Source: Bacteroidales bacterium | Lineage (GTDB): Bacteria > Bacteroidota > Bacteroidia > Bacteroidales > Bacteroidaceae | NCBI GenBank assembly: GCA_004558865.1 | Contig: SFCY01000008.1 | Span: 1-29,475, forward strand | DNA: 29,475 nt | Reading direction: 5' to 3' | Part shown: positions 8,015 to 15,032 of the stretch, piece by piece | Layout: the number at the start of each line of letters is the position of its first letter | How positions within the stretch are numbered: position 1 is the stretch's first letter | Translations under genes and position numbers: made by a program | The notes under the pieces: generated by a model | Database searches by the model: none | Told to the model about the DNA's origin: nothing | What the model saw: only the letters and a program-made list of their open reading frames with translations

Positions 8015-8902
8015 CTACATGTTTCTCGACTTGTAGACGATTTCCTTTGCCGCATTGATTTCCTTTATCTTCTCGTCGCTTGCGCCCTCGGCAAGTTTGT
8101 CGGAATGATAGAGCAGCACCAAATGGCGGTAAGCGCGGCGCACCTCGTCGTCTGTGGCGCTGCTACTGATGCCCAACGTGCGATAAGCCTTGGCCAACTC
8201 ACTGCCTTCAACGCCGCTGGCCGCCGAGCGGTAGCCTGAGCCCGAGCCGTTGTAGCCACCCTGGTGGCCACTGCCTCCATAGCCGCTGCGGCCTATCATG
8301 CTCATTATGTCGGCCTCGCTCAAAGCCAGGAGCCGTCCCACTTCGAGCAAAGCCTGTTCCTCCTCTTGGGAGACCACGCCATCTGCGCAGGCTATCTCAT
8401 AAAGGAAATGGAACAACTGCAAACGGACCACATAGCCCATATTGCTTCTGATTTGCAGGCAAGCCTCCACTATCGTCTCATGAAAGGAGGCAAAGCCAAT
8501 CTCCGTCTGCTTGCGGAATAGTTTTTTCAAGATTTCATTGCCCTGCTCCTTGGCCGCCTCCCCCCAATTGGATCGAAGGAAATTGCGCACATACTCCATC
8601 TCGGAGTGCATCACCTTTCCGTCGACATTGATGATATAGGAGGCCAACACGAGAAGAGAGAAGAAGAACGAGTTGCGCTCTCCCTCCTCTTGTCGCCTTT
8701 GCTGGTTGTACCCTGTGTAGGCATAGCTTTCGTTCTGCCCGAAGGCGCTGTGCACGCCATCCTTGGGCTGTGAGCCAGGGGTGTTCACGGCATCGAGAGC
8801 CTTGTCGAAGAGCGCACCCAGACAGAACCCTGCCAATGCGCCAAGTACGCCTCCCCCTCCAACGAAGCCCAAGAAGCCACCTATCCATTTTCCTAATGCC
8901 AT
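8015..8902 (-). CDS. TerB/J-domain protein (DjlA-like) with altered HPD motif
   Basis: A 295-residue protein with three parts. The N-terminus (about 5-40) is a Gly/Ala-rich hydrophobic segment that could anchor it in the inner membrane. A TerB-like helical domain covers about 80-195 (VDGKVMHSEMEYVRNF, CADGVVSQEEEQALL). After a Gly/Ser/Tyr-rich linker comes a C-terminal J domain (about 230-295, beginning AKAYRTLGISSSATDDEVRRAY). This is the DjlA layout. J domains stimulate Hsp70 (DnaK) through an invariant HPD tripeptide, but here the loop reads YHSDKL: the codon is TCC where CCC would give Pro. The final helix is also short. Either it works with another partner or the J domain is inactive. 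No clear promoter was seen upstream. Confidence 0.88.
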   Translation of the reverse strand: MALGKWIGGFLGFVGGGGVLGALAGFCLGALFDKALDAVNTPGSQPKDGVHSAFGQNESYAYTGYNQQRRQEEGERNSFFFSLLVLASYIINVDGKVMHSEMEYVRNFLRSNWGEAAKEQGNEILKKLFRKQTEIGFASFHETIVEACLQIRSNMGYVVRLQLFHFLYEIACADGVVSQEEEQALLEVGRLLALSEADIMSMIGRSGYGGSGHQGGYNGSGSGYRSAASGVEGSELAKAYRTLGISSSATDDEVRRAYRHLVLLYHSDKLAEGASDEKIKEINAAKEIVYKSRNM

Positions 8903-8981
8903 GTTTGTTTATTTTTTGTTCCCCATACTGAGGAAGACAACGGCTCCTTGTGCAGCAGACGCGCTTGGAGCCATAGCTATG

Positions 8982-9056
8982 ACTGGTTCCAAACATCGAA
9001 TCGCTGAGGCCACTCGACCAAAGGCTCGCAGCCCGCTTCCGATGTATGGAACCAGT
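8982..9056. repeat. 17-bp inverted repeat between osmC and the TerB/J gene
   Basis: ACTGGTTCCAAACATCG at 8982-8998 pairs with 9040-9056 with a single mismatch; the loop is 41 bases. It lies 20 bases downstream of the osmC stop codon (minus strand). It has no strong T-tract in either direction. It could stabilise the osmC mRNA end or be a palindromic intergenic repeat. Confidence 0.6.
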
Positions 9057-9075
9057 TCAAACAGAAAGTCGAAGT

Positions 9076-9480
9076 TTATTCGTAGACAAAGGTGAAGGCC
9101 TTCTCTGCCTTGAGCGTATTGCCCACGTAGCAAGCCTTGTGCGAATAGGCCTCAAGACGCTTGCGCACGGCGGCATCAAACTCGGCCTTCAAGTGGAAAG
9201 TGATGGCTATGCGTGTCACCTCATAAGTGTTGGAGTCCTCCTCCACATCGGTCACCTCAGCCCAGCAGCCGCTTGCGTCGACATTCATCTTCTTTGCCGA
9301 CATGCCGATGACGCTCAGCGCGCACGCCGCCAAGGCGGAGCAGAGCACAAACACGGGATTGGGATTCTCGCCCAAGCCACCGTTGCTCTTGTCCACATCG
9401 GTCGTCAACTCGTTGCCTGTGAGATTATAAACTGTGTGTGTCCGGCCATTGCCGAGAAATTTTGTCGTTACTATTGCCAT
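9076..9480 (-). CDS. OsmC-family peroxiredoxin-like protein
   Basis: A 134-residue OsmC/YhfA-like thiol protein. These cytoplasmic dimers reduce organic hydroperoxides with a pair of conserved cysteines; here they are C53 (in AACALSVIGM) and C117 (in HKACYVG). The N-terminal strands with GGxGENPNPVFVLCSALAAC are typical of the YhfA/SACOL1771-like subgroup. The gene is divergent from the HMA-AraC regulator, with both promoters in 9481-9603, so the two may respond to shared metal or oxidative stress; that is inference. Confidence 0.9.
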   Translation of the reverse strand: MAIVTTKFLGNGRTHTVYNLTGNELTTDVDKSNGGLGENPNPVFVLCSALAACALSVIGMSAKKMNVDASGCWAEVTDVEEDSNTYEVTRIAITFHLKAEFDAAVRKRLEAYSHKACYVGNTLKAEKAFTFVYE

Positions 9481-9510
9481 AATGTTCGTTTGTTAATTGT
9501 TTCGCAAGGG

Positions 9511-9518
9511 CAAATATA
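9511..9518 (-). promoter_or_regulatory. Promoter -7 element for osmC
   Basis: On the minus strand the sequence reads TATATTTG, matching TAnnTTTG, 30 bases before the osmC ATG. Confidence 0.55.
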
Positions 9519-9572
9519 GATAAAATAAATGAATGCACCGAAGAAAAATGTAATATTTTCAATTTTCTTTAG

Positions 9573-9580
9573 TATTTTTG
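9573..9580 (+). promoter_or_regulatory. Promoter -7 element for the HMA-AraC regulator
   Basis: TATTTTTG matches TAnnTTTG, 23 bases before the ATG at 9604. It is back to back with the osmC promoter. Confidence 0.5.
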
Positions 9581-9603
9581 CATTCAGAAACAAGTAGGAA
9601 TCT

Positions 9604-10185
9604 ATGCGACACGATCTTTTCATCAAGAATATGGTATGCTCCCGATGCATCATGGCAGTGGAGGAACTGTTGAGAAGCAACCGTCTCCACCCCGTGAGCG
9701 TGGAGTTGGGACACGCCTCTGTGGAGGAGGACATCTCTGCCCTACAGCTTGAGCAGCTTCGTGGCCAGCTGCGCGCCATCGGCTTCGACTTGCTTGGCGA
9801 CCACCAGGAACGGACCATCGAGAAAATCAAGAGCTGCATCATCCAGCTCGTGCAGCGGGCCAACGCCGCCGAACCCGTGAACCTCTCCGACTATCTCGCC
9901 GACCAACTCCACGCCAGCTACAGCGCACTGAGCAAGTTGTTCTCACGCGTGACAGGCACCACCATCGAGCACTACTACATCGCCCAGCGCATCGAAAAGG
10001 TGAAGGAGCTCCTCACCTACGAGGAGCTGTCGCTCACGCAGATAGCCCTGCGCATGGGCTATTCGTCGGTGGCCTATCTGTCGAGCCAGTTCAAGCAGAC
10101 CACAGGCATGTCGCCAAGCCAATTCAAGGGTCTTCACGAGAACCTGCGCAAGCCGCTCGATGAGGTTGACGGCAGAAAGTCATAA
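9604..10185 (+). CDS. AraC-family regulator with N-terminal HMA-like CxxC domain
   Basis: A 193-residue probable metal-responsive transcription factor. Residues 1-75 follow the beta-alpha-beta-beta-alpha-beta pattern of heavy-metal-associated domains, with the metal loop NMVCSRC giving C12 and C15. A short connecting helix leads to an AraC-type double helix-turn-helix in about 95-180; the second recognition region reads SLTQIALRMGYSSVAYLSSQFK and ends in the typical P-x-Q-F-K. Neither a cupin nor a receiver domain is present. Downstream lie a copper chaperone and copper ATPase, so the obvious model is a direct Cu(I) sensor that controls them and perhaps divergent osmC. The domain reading is from sequence; the copper ligand and targets are inferred. 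Confidence 0.88.
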   Translation: MRHDLFIKNMVCSRCIMAVEELLRSNRLHPVSVELGHASVEEDISALQLEQLRGQLRAIGFDLLGDHQERTIEKIKSCIIQLVQRANAAEPVNLSDYLADQLHASYSALSKLFSRVTGTTIEHYYIAQRIEKVKELLTYEELSLTQIALRMGYSSVAYLSSQFKQTTGMSPSQFKGLHENLRKPLDEVDGRKS

Positions 10186-10228
10186 ACTTTATCCCAAATT
10201 GCATAACGTCTGCTTGATAGGATTTTTT

Positions 10229-10236
10229 TAATTTTG
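10229..10236 (+). promoter_or_regulatory. Promoter -7 element for copZ-copA
   Basis: TAATTTTG matches TAnnTTTG, 28 bases before the chaperone ATG at 10265. The 79-base gap between the regulator and copZ is therefore likely to hold the regulated promoter and operator. Confidence 0.5.
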
Positions 10237-10264
10237 CAACCGAAAAAGCAAAACATATACGACT

Positions 10265-10483
10265 ATGAAACAGACAATTCCCGTGAAAGGTATGGGCTGC
10301 GCCAAGTGCAAAGCCCGCGTAGAGAACGCCCTCAACGCCATCGACGGTGTCAACGAAGCCTGTGTCTCCTTGGAGCAAGCCCAGGCTGTGGTTGACTACG
10401 AGCCGTCGAAGGCCACACCCGAACAGATGCGGGCTGCCGTAGAGGCGGCTGGCTATCAACTCCTGATAGACCAGGCCCAGTAA
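10265..10483 (+). CDS. copZ: CopZ-like copper chaperone (HMA domain)
   Basis: A 72-residue single HMA domain. The metal loop GMGCAKC near residue 10 carries the Cys pair that binds Cu(I); the rest fits the ferredoxin-like fold (helix KARVENALNAI, strand ACVSLEQAQAVVDYE, helix PEQMRAAVEAAGY). It is cytoplasmic, with no signal peptide, and probably hands copper to the ATPase encoded next. The paralogous periplasmic HMA protein at 25141-25488 is different in having a signal peptide. Confidence 0.9.
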   Translation: MKQTIPVKGMGCAKCKARVENALNAIDGVNEACVSLEQAQAVVDYEPSKATPEQMRAAVEAAGYQLLIDQAQ

Positions 10484-10507
10484 GCATCCGAGGAATCTTG
10501 AACGCAC

Positions 10508-10566
10508 AAGGGGGCAGGGAGGCCAAGGAGAGCCAACGAGCCGTCCACGACGCTTCCTGCCCCCTT
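10508..10566 (+). other. Intercistronic hairpin between copZ and copA
   Basis: AAGGGGGCAGG (10508-10518) pairs perfectly with CCTGCCCCCTT (10556-10566), extendable by three pairs including one G-T. The loop is about 31-37 bases. There is no T-tract. It could protect the copZ 3' end and give more chaperone than ATPase from a common transcript. Confidence 0.6.
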
Positions 10567-10592
10567 ACTATCACCAAACAGAACCTGCCAAT

Positions 10593-12551
10593 ATGAAAAA
10601 GACGATACCCGTGGTCGGAATGGCCTGCGCCTCTTGCTCCGCCCACGTTGAAAAGAAACTCAATTCCCTCAACGGCATTTCCTCCGCCTCGGTGAGCCTT
10701 CCGGGCCGCAGCGCGCTCATCGACTACAACCCTCAGGTCATCTCGCTCAAAGACATGAAGAAAGCCATCAACGACATTGGCTACGACCTTGTGATCGACA
10801 CAGGCAAGTCGGCAGAGGACATCGAGCGCAAGGAGTACCTCGCGCTGCGCCGCAAGACCATCCTGTCCTGGGTGTTCTCCATCGTGGTGATGTCGGTCTC
10901 CATGCAGTGGCTACCCATTGCCGACCGCACCGTGGCCAACGTCGTCGCCATGCTCCTGTCGTTGGCCAACATGGTCTATTGCGGCCGCTCATTCTATGTA
11001 GCGGCTTGGAAGCAGACCCTCCACGGCTCGGCCAATATGGACACTCTCGTTGCTCTGTCCACGGCCATCGCCTTCCTGTTCTCAGCCTTCAACACCTTCT
11101 GGGGCGAGCAGGTCTGGGAAGCGCGCGGCATAGCGTGGAACACCTATTTCGACGCCAGTGTGATGATCATCACCTTCGTCCTCACGGGGCGCCTCTTGGA
11201 GGAGAAGGCGCGCGATGGCGTGGCCTCAAGCATACGCCAGCTGATGGGACTCGCGCCGAAGACAGCCCACATCGTAGTGGAGCCCGAGAAGAGGGACGCT
11301 GACGGAAAGTTGATTCAGAAAGCCCAGGTGAACGAGGTGCCCGTGTCGACCATCGACGTGGGCGATGAGCTGGAGGTCAGGACAGGCGAGAAAGTGCCTG
11401 TCGACGGAGTGGTGACATGGGCCAACAGCTTTATGACTGACGATGCAGCCTACGTCGACGAGAGCATGATAACCGGTGAGCCTCTTCCGGCAGAGAAGAA
11501 AGTGGGCTCAAAGGTACTGGCCGGCACCATTCCCTCGCAGGGTGTCTTCCACATGCGCGCCAAGCAGGTGGGAGAGGACACCGCCCTGTCGCACATCATC
11601 AAGATGGTGCAGGAGGCGCAAGGCAGCAAGGCTCCCGTGCAGCGCATCGTCGACCGTGCGGCCATGATTTTCGTACCAGTGGTCGTGGGCCTGTCAGTCC
11701 TCACCCTTGTCCTGTGGATCGCCATCGGTGGCGTTGGTGTCTTGCCCCAAGCCATCATTTCGGCAGTCTCTGTGCTTGTCATCGCCTGCCCATGCGCCAT
11801 GGGACTTGCCACACCCACCGCGCTCATGGTGGGCATAGGCAAGGCTGCCGACAAACAGATTCTCATCAAGGACGCCACTGCACTGGAACGGCTGCGCAAG
11901 GTGAACGCCCTCGTGACCGACAAGACCGGCACGCTCACCATTCCCAATCAGAACGTGGACTTCACCAAGGCCGACGGAATGCCCTTGGAGGAGCGCGAGC
12001 GCATCAAGCCCCATGCCCATGAGGCCATGGAGCAGCTGCAACACGATGGGGTGGAAGTCTACATGATGAGCGGCGACCGCGAGGAAGCCGCCCGCTACTG
12101 GGCTGAGAAGGCAGGAATCAAGCACTATAAGAGCAAAGTGTTGCCGCAGGACAAGGAGAATCTTGTGCGCCGGCTGCAGGCCGAGGGCAAGACCGTGGCC
12201 ATGGTGGGCGATGGCATCAACGACACCCAGGCACTGGCCTTGGCCAACGTATCCATAGCCATCGGCAAAGGCACCGACGTGGCGATGGACGTGGCGCAAG
12301 TGACGCTCATGGGCGACGACCTCCGCGCCCTGCCCGAGGCTGTGACGCTGAGTCGCCAGACAGTACGGATGATATGGGAAAACCTCTTCTGGGCTTTCAT
12401 CTACAACCTCGTGTGCATCCCCCTTGCCGCCGGTGCGCTCCGTCTCTTCGGCATCGACTTCCAAATCACTCCGATGTGGGCCTCCGCGCTCATGGCCTTC
12501 TCCAGCGTGAGTGTCGTCCTCAACAGTCTGCGGCTGAAATGGATGAAGTGA
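10593..12551 (+). CDS. copA: P1B-type copper ATPase (CopA-like) lacking the N domain
   Basis: An inner-membrane Cu(I)-exporting ATPase by family. In order: one HMA domain (GMACASC, C12/C15), the first membrane helices, the actuator domain with TGE at 294-296, the CPC membrane ligand at 399-401, the phosphorylation site DKTGTLT at 443, SGD at 493 (usually TGD), GDGIND at 539-544, and the last two helices with conserved YNLVCIP and MAFSS segments. From D443 to SGD is only 50 residues where the family has about 145. The whole N domain, including the His-Pro ATP-binding motif, is missing. The frame is open throughout, with no sign of recent breakage. GDGINDTQAL instead of the usual GDGINDAPAL is another change. 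ATP use must differ, or the protein is a non-classical transporter. Total length 652 residues. Confidence 0.92.
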   Translation: MKKTIPVVGMACASCSAHVEKKLNSLNGISSASVSLPGRSALIDYNPQVISLKDMKKAINDIGYDLVIDTGKSAEDIERKEYLALRRKTILSWVFSIVVMSVSMQWLPIADRTVANVVAMLLSLANMVYCGRSFYVAAWKQTLHGSANMDTLVALSTAIAFLFSAFNTFWGEQVWEARGIAWNTYFDASVMIITFVLTGRLLEEKARDGVASSIRQLMGLAPKTAHIVVEPEKRDADGKLIQKAQVNEVPVSTIDVGDELEVRTGEKVPVDGVVTWANSFMTDDAAYVDESMITGEPLPAEKKVGSKVLAGTIPSQGVFHMRAKQVGEDTALSHIIKMVQEAQGSKAPVQRIVDRAAMIFVPVVVGLSVLTLVLWIAIGGVGVLPQAIISAVSVLVIACPCAMGLATPTALMVGIGKAADKQILIKDATALERLRKVNALVTDKTGTLTIPNQNVDFTKADGMPLEERERIKPHAHEAMEQLQHDGVEVYMMSGDREEAARYWAEKAGIKHYKSKVLPQDKENLVRRLQAEGKTVAMVGDGINDTQALALANVSIAIGKGTDVAMDVAQVTLMGDDLRALPEAVTLSRQTVRMIWENLFWAFIYNLVCIPLAAGALRLFGIDFQITPMWASALMAFSSVSVVLNSLRLKWMK

Positions 12552-12561
12552 CTACTGCAGA

Positions 12562-12613
12562 TACGACAAGCCCCTGCGCCCGCACTTGTCTGCGGTCGCA
12601 GGGGTTCGTCGTA
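12562..12613. terminator. Hairpin between copA and the convergent nuclease gene
   Basis: A long stem, 12562-12578 with 12597-12613 (core CCCCTGCG/CGCAGGGG), with one mismatch, one wobble and a further CGCA/TGCG inner stem. It lies 10 bases after the copA stop codon. There is no T-tract, so it may end transcripts with Rho or protect 3' ends from both sides. Confidence 0.65.
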
Positions 12614-12654
12614 GACCCAATCGCCGTCGATGCCCTTTCCGTATCGGGTCAGGG

Positions 12655-13509
12655 TCAGAGCCTGTCTTGGGGCCAGTCATTGATGTTGGCCTCGGCCTCC
12701 ACTTTCTTCTCAGTGGCGTCATCGAGCAGATGGAAGAAGTCGTAGCCCGTGAGCGCCTCTATCTCGTCCACACTGCGCACGCACGAGCGGTAGTCCTGTT
12801 TCTGGCCAATGTTCTGGTAGATGAAGCCTATGGCCTTGGGCGTGCCTACAGTGCAGAGGACGACCTTGAAGAAAGCCGTGGGAACCTTCACCCGATGCTC
12901 TCCGATGGTCTTCTTGCTACCGGCTGAGAAGATGGGGCCGCAAGCCACATAGACGCCACCATACTCCTTGGCCCATTCGCGGCACTGCGACTCCAGCCGG
13001 TTCCATTCGTACTTGTTGAGCTTGGGATTCTGCGGGCAGATGTTGGTCAGCAGAAACGACTCTTCCATGGCCTCTTGGCTCCACTTGTTGTCGCCCGCTG
13101 GGCATTGGTGCCCGCGGTCGAAGCGCGAGCGGTAGTAGTCCCAGGTGGTGGCGCGTGGCTCGGGTACACTCTCATCCTCGCGAAACTCCACGCCACTGCG
13201 GTTGGCGTCGCCGTCGAGCCTTCGGGCCGAGAGATACCATGCCACCCAATTGGGCTCGCGCGTCGTAGGATTGTAGGAGACGGTATAGCCCATGCGCCTC
13301 AACAAGATTTCGCCATCCACAGAGGCCGGCAACTCATAGCCCCGGCCCGACTCCGCGGCCGTAGAATCCCGCGTAGGCTCTGGCGTCTCGGCCTTGCCGG
13401 CCACCTCCTGCTCCACGCTCTGAATGGCTGCGGACCATGCCTTGTTGCGTTGGGGGCGGCAACCCACAAGCAAGGTGGCCGCCAAGATCAGATAAAGGAA
13501 ATGTCTCAT
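12655..13509 (-). CDS. DNA/RNA non-specific endonuclease (NUC1 family) lipoprotein
   Basis: A 284-residue secreted or surface-bound nuclease of the beta-beta-alpha-metal superfamily. The signal peptide ends in a lipobox with Cys at 17 (LLVGC), so it is likely a lipoprotein. The active-site motif DRGH is at 131-134, with catalytic His134; the metal-binding Asn lies in LNKYEWNRLE near 165. The region SQEAMEESFLLTNICPQNPKLN is the family helix. A role in scavenging nucleic acids or degrading extracellular DNA is likely from family knowledge. Its start overlaps the stop of the permease gene by 4 bases (ATGA), so it is the third gene of a minus-strand operon; a functional link to the transporter is not evident. 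Confidence 0.93.
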   Translation of the reverse strand: MRHFLYLILAATLLVGCRPQRNKAWSAAIQSVEQEVAGKAETPEPTRDSTAAESGRGYELPASVDGEILLRRMGYTVSYNPTTREPNWVAWYLSARRLDGDANRSGVEFREDESVPEPRATTWDYYRSRFDRGHQCPAGDNKWSQEAMEESFLLTNICPQNPKLNKYEWNRLESQCREWAKEYGGVYVACGPIFSAGSKKTIGEHRVKVPTAFFKVVLCTVGTPKAIGFIYQNIGQKQDYRSCVRSVDEIEALTGYDFFHLLDDATEKKVEAEANINDWPQDRL

Positions 13510-14276
13510 TTCTTATTCTTCAATTGCTCGTATTTGTCGAATGCATAGCGGCGACCCACCACGATGGCGATGAAGAGCGACAAGACAGCCGCCGCCAACA
13601 TGGCCACCACCATCAGCCCCTCAAACAGCACAGCCTGCAGAGGCGTGGCACCCACCAGAATCATCGTCCAGGCCACGAAGCACCCCAAGGGCACGACACA
13701 CATGGCCATGCGACTGAGCAGGGGAGCGATGGCGCGCTCAAAGGCACGGCGCTGGAAGTGGGCCGTGGCCTCGGCGTGGGTGGCGCCATTGCCTATCATG
13801 TAGTCGTAGAGTTGGTGATGCGCGTAGAGTCCCGCGTAATAGGCGCCCAAGGCCTTGCCGTTGGTCAGGGCCACGGCGGCGGCCATGAACCCGCAGACGG
13901 GAATGAGCTTGGTGGCCTCGAAAGGATTCTTCAGTCCCATCACCAAGACCAGGAACCACAACGAGACTACCACCACCGACAGTGCGCTGCCCGCCAACAG
14001 GGGCAGAAGCACCCGCCCCCGCGGCTGTCGCGACTCGGCCACGGCCACAAAGGCTGCCATGACGAAAAGCACAATGACGAAGAGCAGTGACAGCACCAGA
14101 TTGTTTGCCGCCACCAGCCAATGGAGCAACAGCCCCAACGCAGCCAGGCCGCCCGCCATCTTGCCCACGGCCAAGAGCAGTTTGTCAATCATCGGGATGC
14201 GCAGCCTCACCATCAGCGCGATGGGCAACGCCAACAGGAGCAAACCCGCCAAGATTCCTAATAATGTAATGTTCAT
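13506..14276 (-). CDS. FetB-like (UPF0014) ABC transporter permease
   Basis: A 256-residue integral membrane protein with about seven hydrophobic helices. Its layout matches FetB/YbbM: TM1 at 3-23, a short loop (MVRLRIPMIDKLLLAVGK), a central IPVCGFMAA segment, an amphipathic GATHAEA...RRAFERAI cytoplasmic loop, and a final RRYAFDKYEQL tail. FetAB of E. coli exports iron and aids survival under peroxide stress. Here the conserved glycine-rich segment near helix 6 is less well kept, so assignment is to the family and not to a substrate. The start at 14276 keeps TM1 intact but overlaps the ATPase gene by 92 bases. A second ATG at 14213 would remove most of TM1. Confidence 0.72.
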   Translation of the reverse strand: MNITLLGILAGLLLLALPIALMVRLRIPMIDKLLLAVGKMAGGLAALGLLLHWLVAANNLVLSLLFVIVLFVMAAFVAVAESRQPRGRVLLPLLAGSALSVVVVSLWFLVLVMGLKNPFEATKLIPVCGFMAAAVALTNGKALGAYYAGLYAHHQLYDYMIGNGATHAEATAHFQRRAFERAIAPLLSRMAMCVVPLGCFVAWTMILVGATPLQAVLFEGLMVVAMLAAAVLSLFIAIVVGRRYAFDKYEQLKNKK

Positions 14277-14907
14277 TCTCTGGTTGATTTAGTAGCAAGT
14301 CGTCTGGCCGGCAAGTGAGCAGCACTGCGCTGCCACTCTCAGCCAGGGCCCTGACAAATTTGAAGGTGTTTTGTTCTTCCTCAAGGGTGAGTCCGGCAGT
14401 GAGCTCATCGGCCACCACAAGCGTGCGGTGGATTTGCGATCCTATGGAGAGCAGCGCCCGACGCATTTCTCCCGCCGAGAGCGCGGCGCAGCGCCGGTCG
14501 CCAATCTGCGCGTCGAGCCCGAGCAGGGCCCAGGCCTGTAGGAGCCGCTCCTTGTCCATTCGCAGCTGGTTGACGCCCATTGCCAGAAGGTCCTCCAACA
14601 GCTGCATGACCTTCAGGTCGTCGAAAGGATTCGGCTCATCCTTGGCCGTAGCCACGACGTGGGCCGGAATGTAGAGTGTCTGACGGCGGAAAGTCCGGGC
14701 CGACCGCCAGTCCACGAGTTCTCCGTCGATGCTGATATATCCAGAAGCCACAGGACAGAAGCCCATGACCGACCTCACAAGGGTGGTCTTGCCGCTCCCC
14801 TGTGCGCCGCCAACGACACAGATGTCGCCGCCCCGCACCAAGAACGACAACGCCTCTTGGGCATCGCCCCCGGCTGTGTGAAGGATTACATTCTTGAGTT
14901 CCAGCAT
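14185..14907 (-). CDS. ABC transporter ATP-binding protein (FetA-like), degenerate motifs
   Basis: A 240-residue ATPase paired with the overlapping permease. Walker A is GGAQGSGKTT near residue 34, the signature LSAGEMRR near 144, and Walker B VVADELTAGL near 165, where DE is kept but the usual DEPTSGL is altered. The Q-loop Gln is not seen (LYIPAHVVAT in its place) and the H-loop is TCRPDD with no histidine. The C-terminal 25 residues, after IIRNL, are read out of frame with the permease coding region and may be a passenger of the overlap. E. coli FetA keeps both the Gln and the His. Substrate unknown; iron is a guess from FetA/FetB resemblance. Confidence 0.78.
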   Translation of the reverse strand: MLELKNVILHTAGGDAQEALSFLVRGGDICVVGGAQGSGKTTLVRSVMGFCPVASGYISIDGELVDWRSARTFRRQTLYIPAHVVATAKDEPNPFDDLKVMQLLEDLLAMGVNQLRMDKERLLQAWALLGLDAQIGDRRCAALSAGEMRRALLSIGSQIHRTLVVADELTAGLTLEEEQNTFKFVRALAESGSAVLLTCRPDDLLLNQPENEHYIIRNLGGFAPVGVAHRADGEAAHPDD

Positions 14908-14948
14908 GTCAGTTTTCGTTTTCCCCTCCCAAAACAGGATAGGTAGTG

Positions 14949-14956
14949 CAAAAATA
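14949..14956 (-). promoter_or_regulatory. Promoter -7 element for the fetAB-nuclease operon
   Basis: Minus strand TATTTTTG matches TAnnTTTG, 41 bases before the ATPase ATG at 14907. It is divergent from the aguA promoter. Confidence 0.45.
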
Positions 14957-14990
14957 CAAAAATAAAATCGATTAAATCATTTATTTTAAT

Positions 14991-14998
14991 TATATTTG
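14991..14998 (+). promoter_or_regulatory. Promoter -7 element for aguAB
   Basis: TATATTTG matches TAnnTTTG, 34 bases before the aguA ATG. Confidence 0.55.
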
Positions 14999-15032
14999 CA
15001 TTGCTTTATTCGAATCATACAACACAACGACA

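Noticed and set aside
11919..12071. Frameshift as an explanation for the missing CopA N domain
   Set aside because: Both sides are in the same frame with no stop, and the linker continues smoothly into the next conserved helix; a loss is more likely than a misread.
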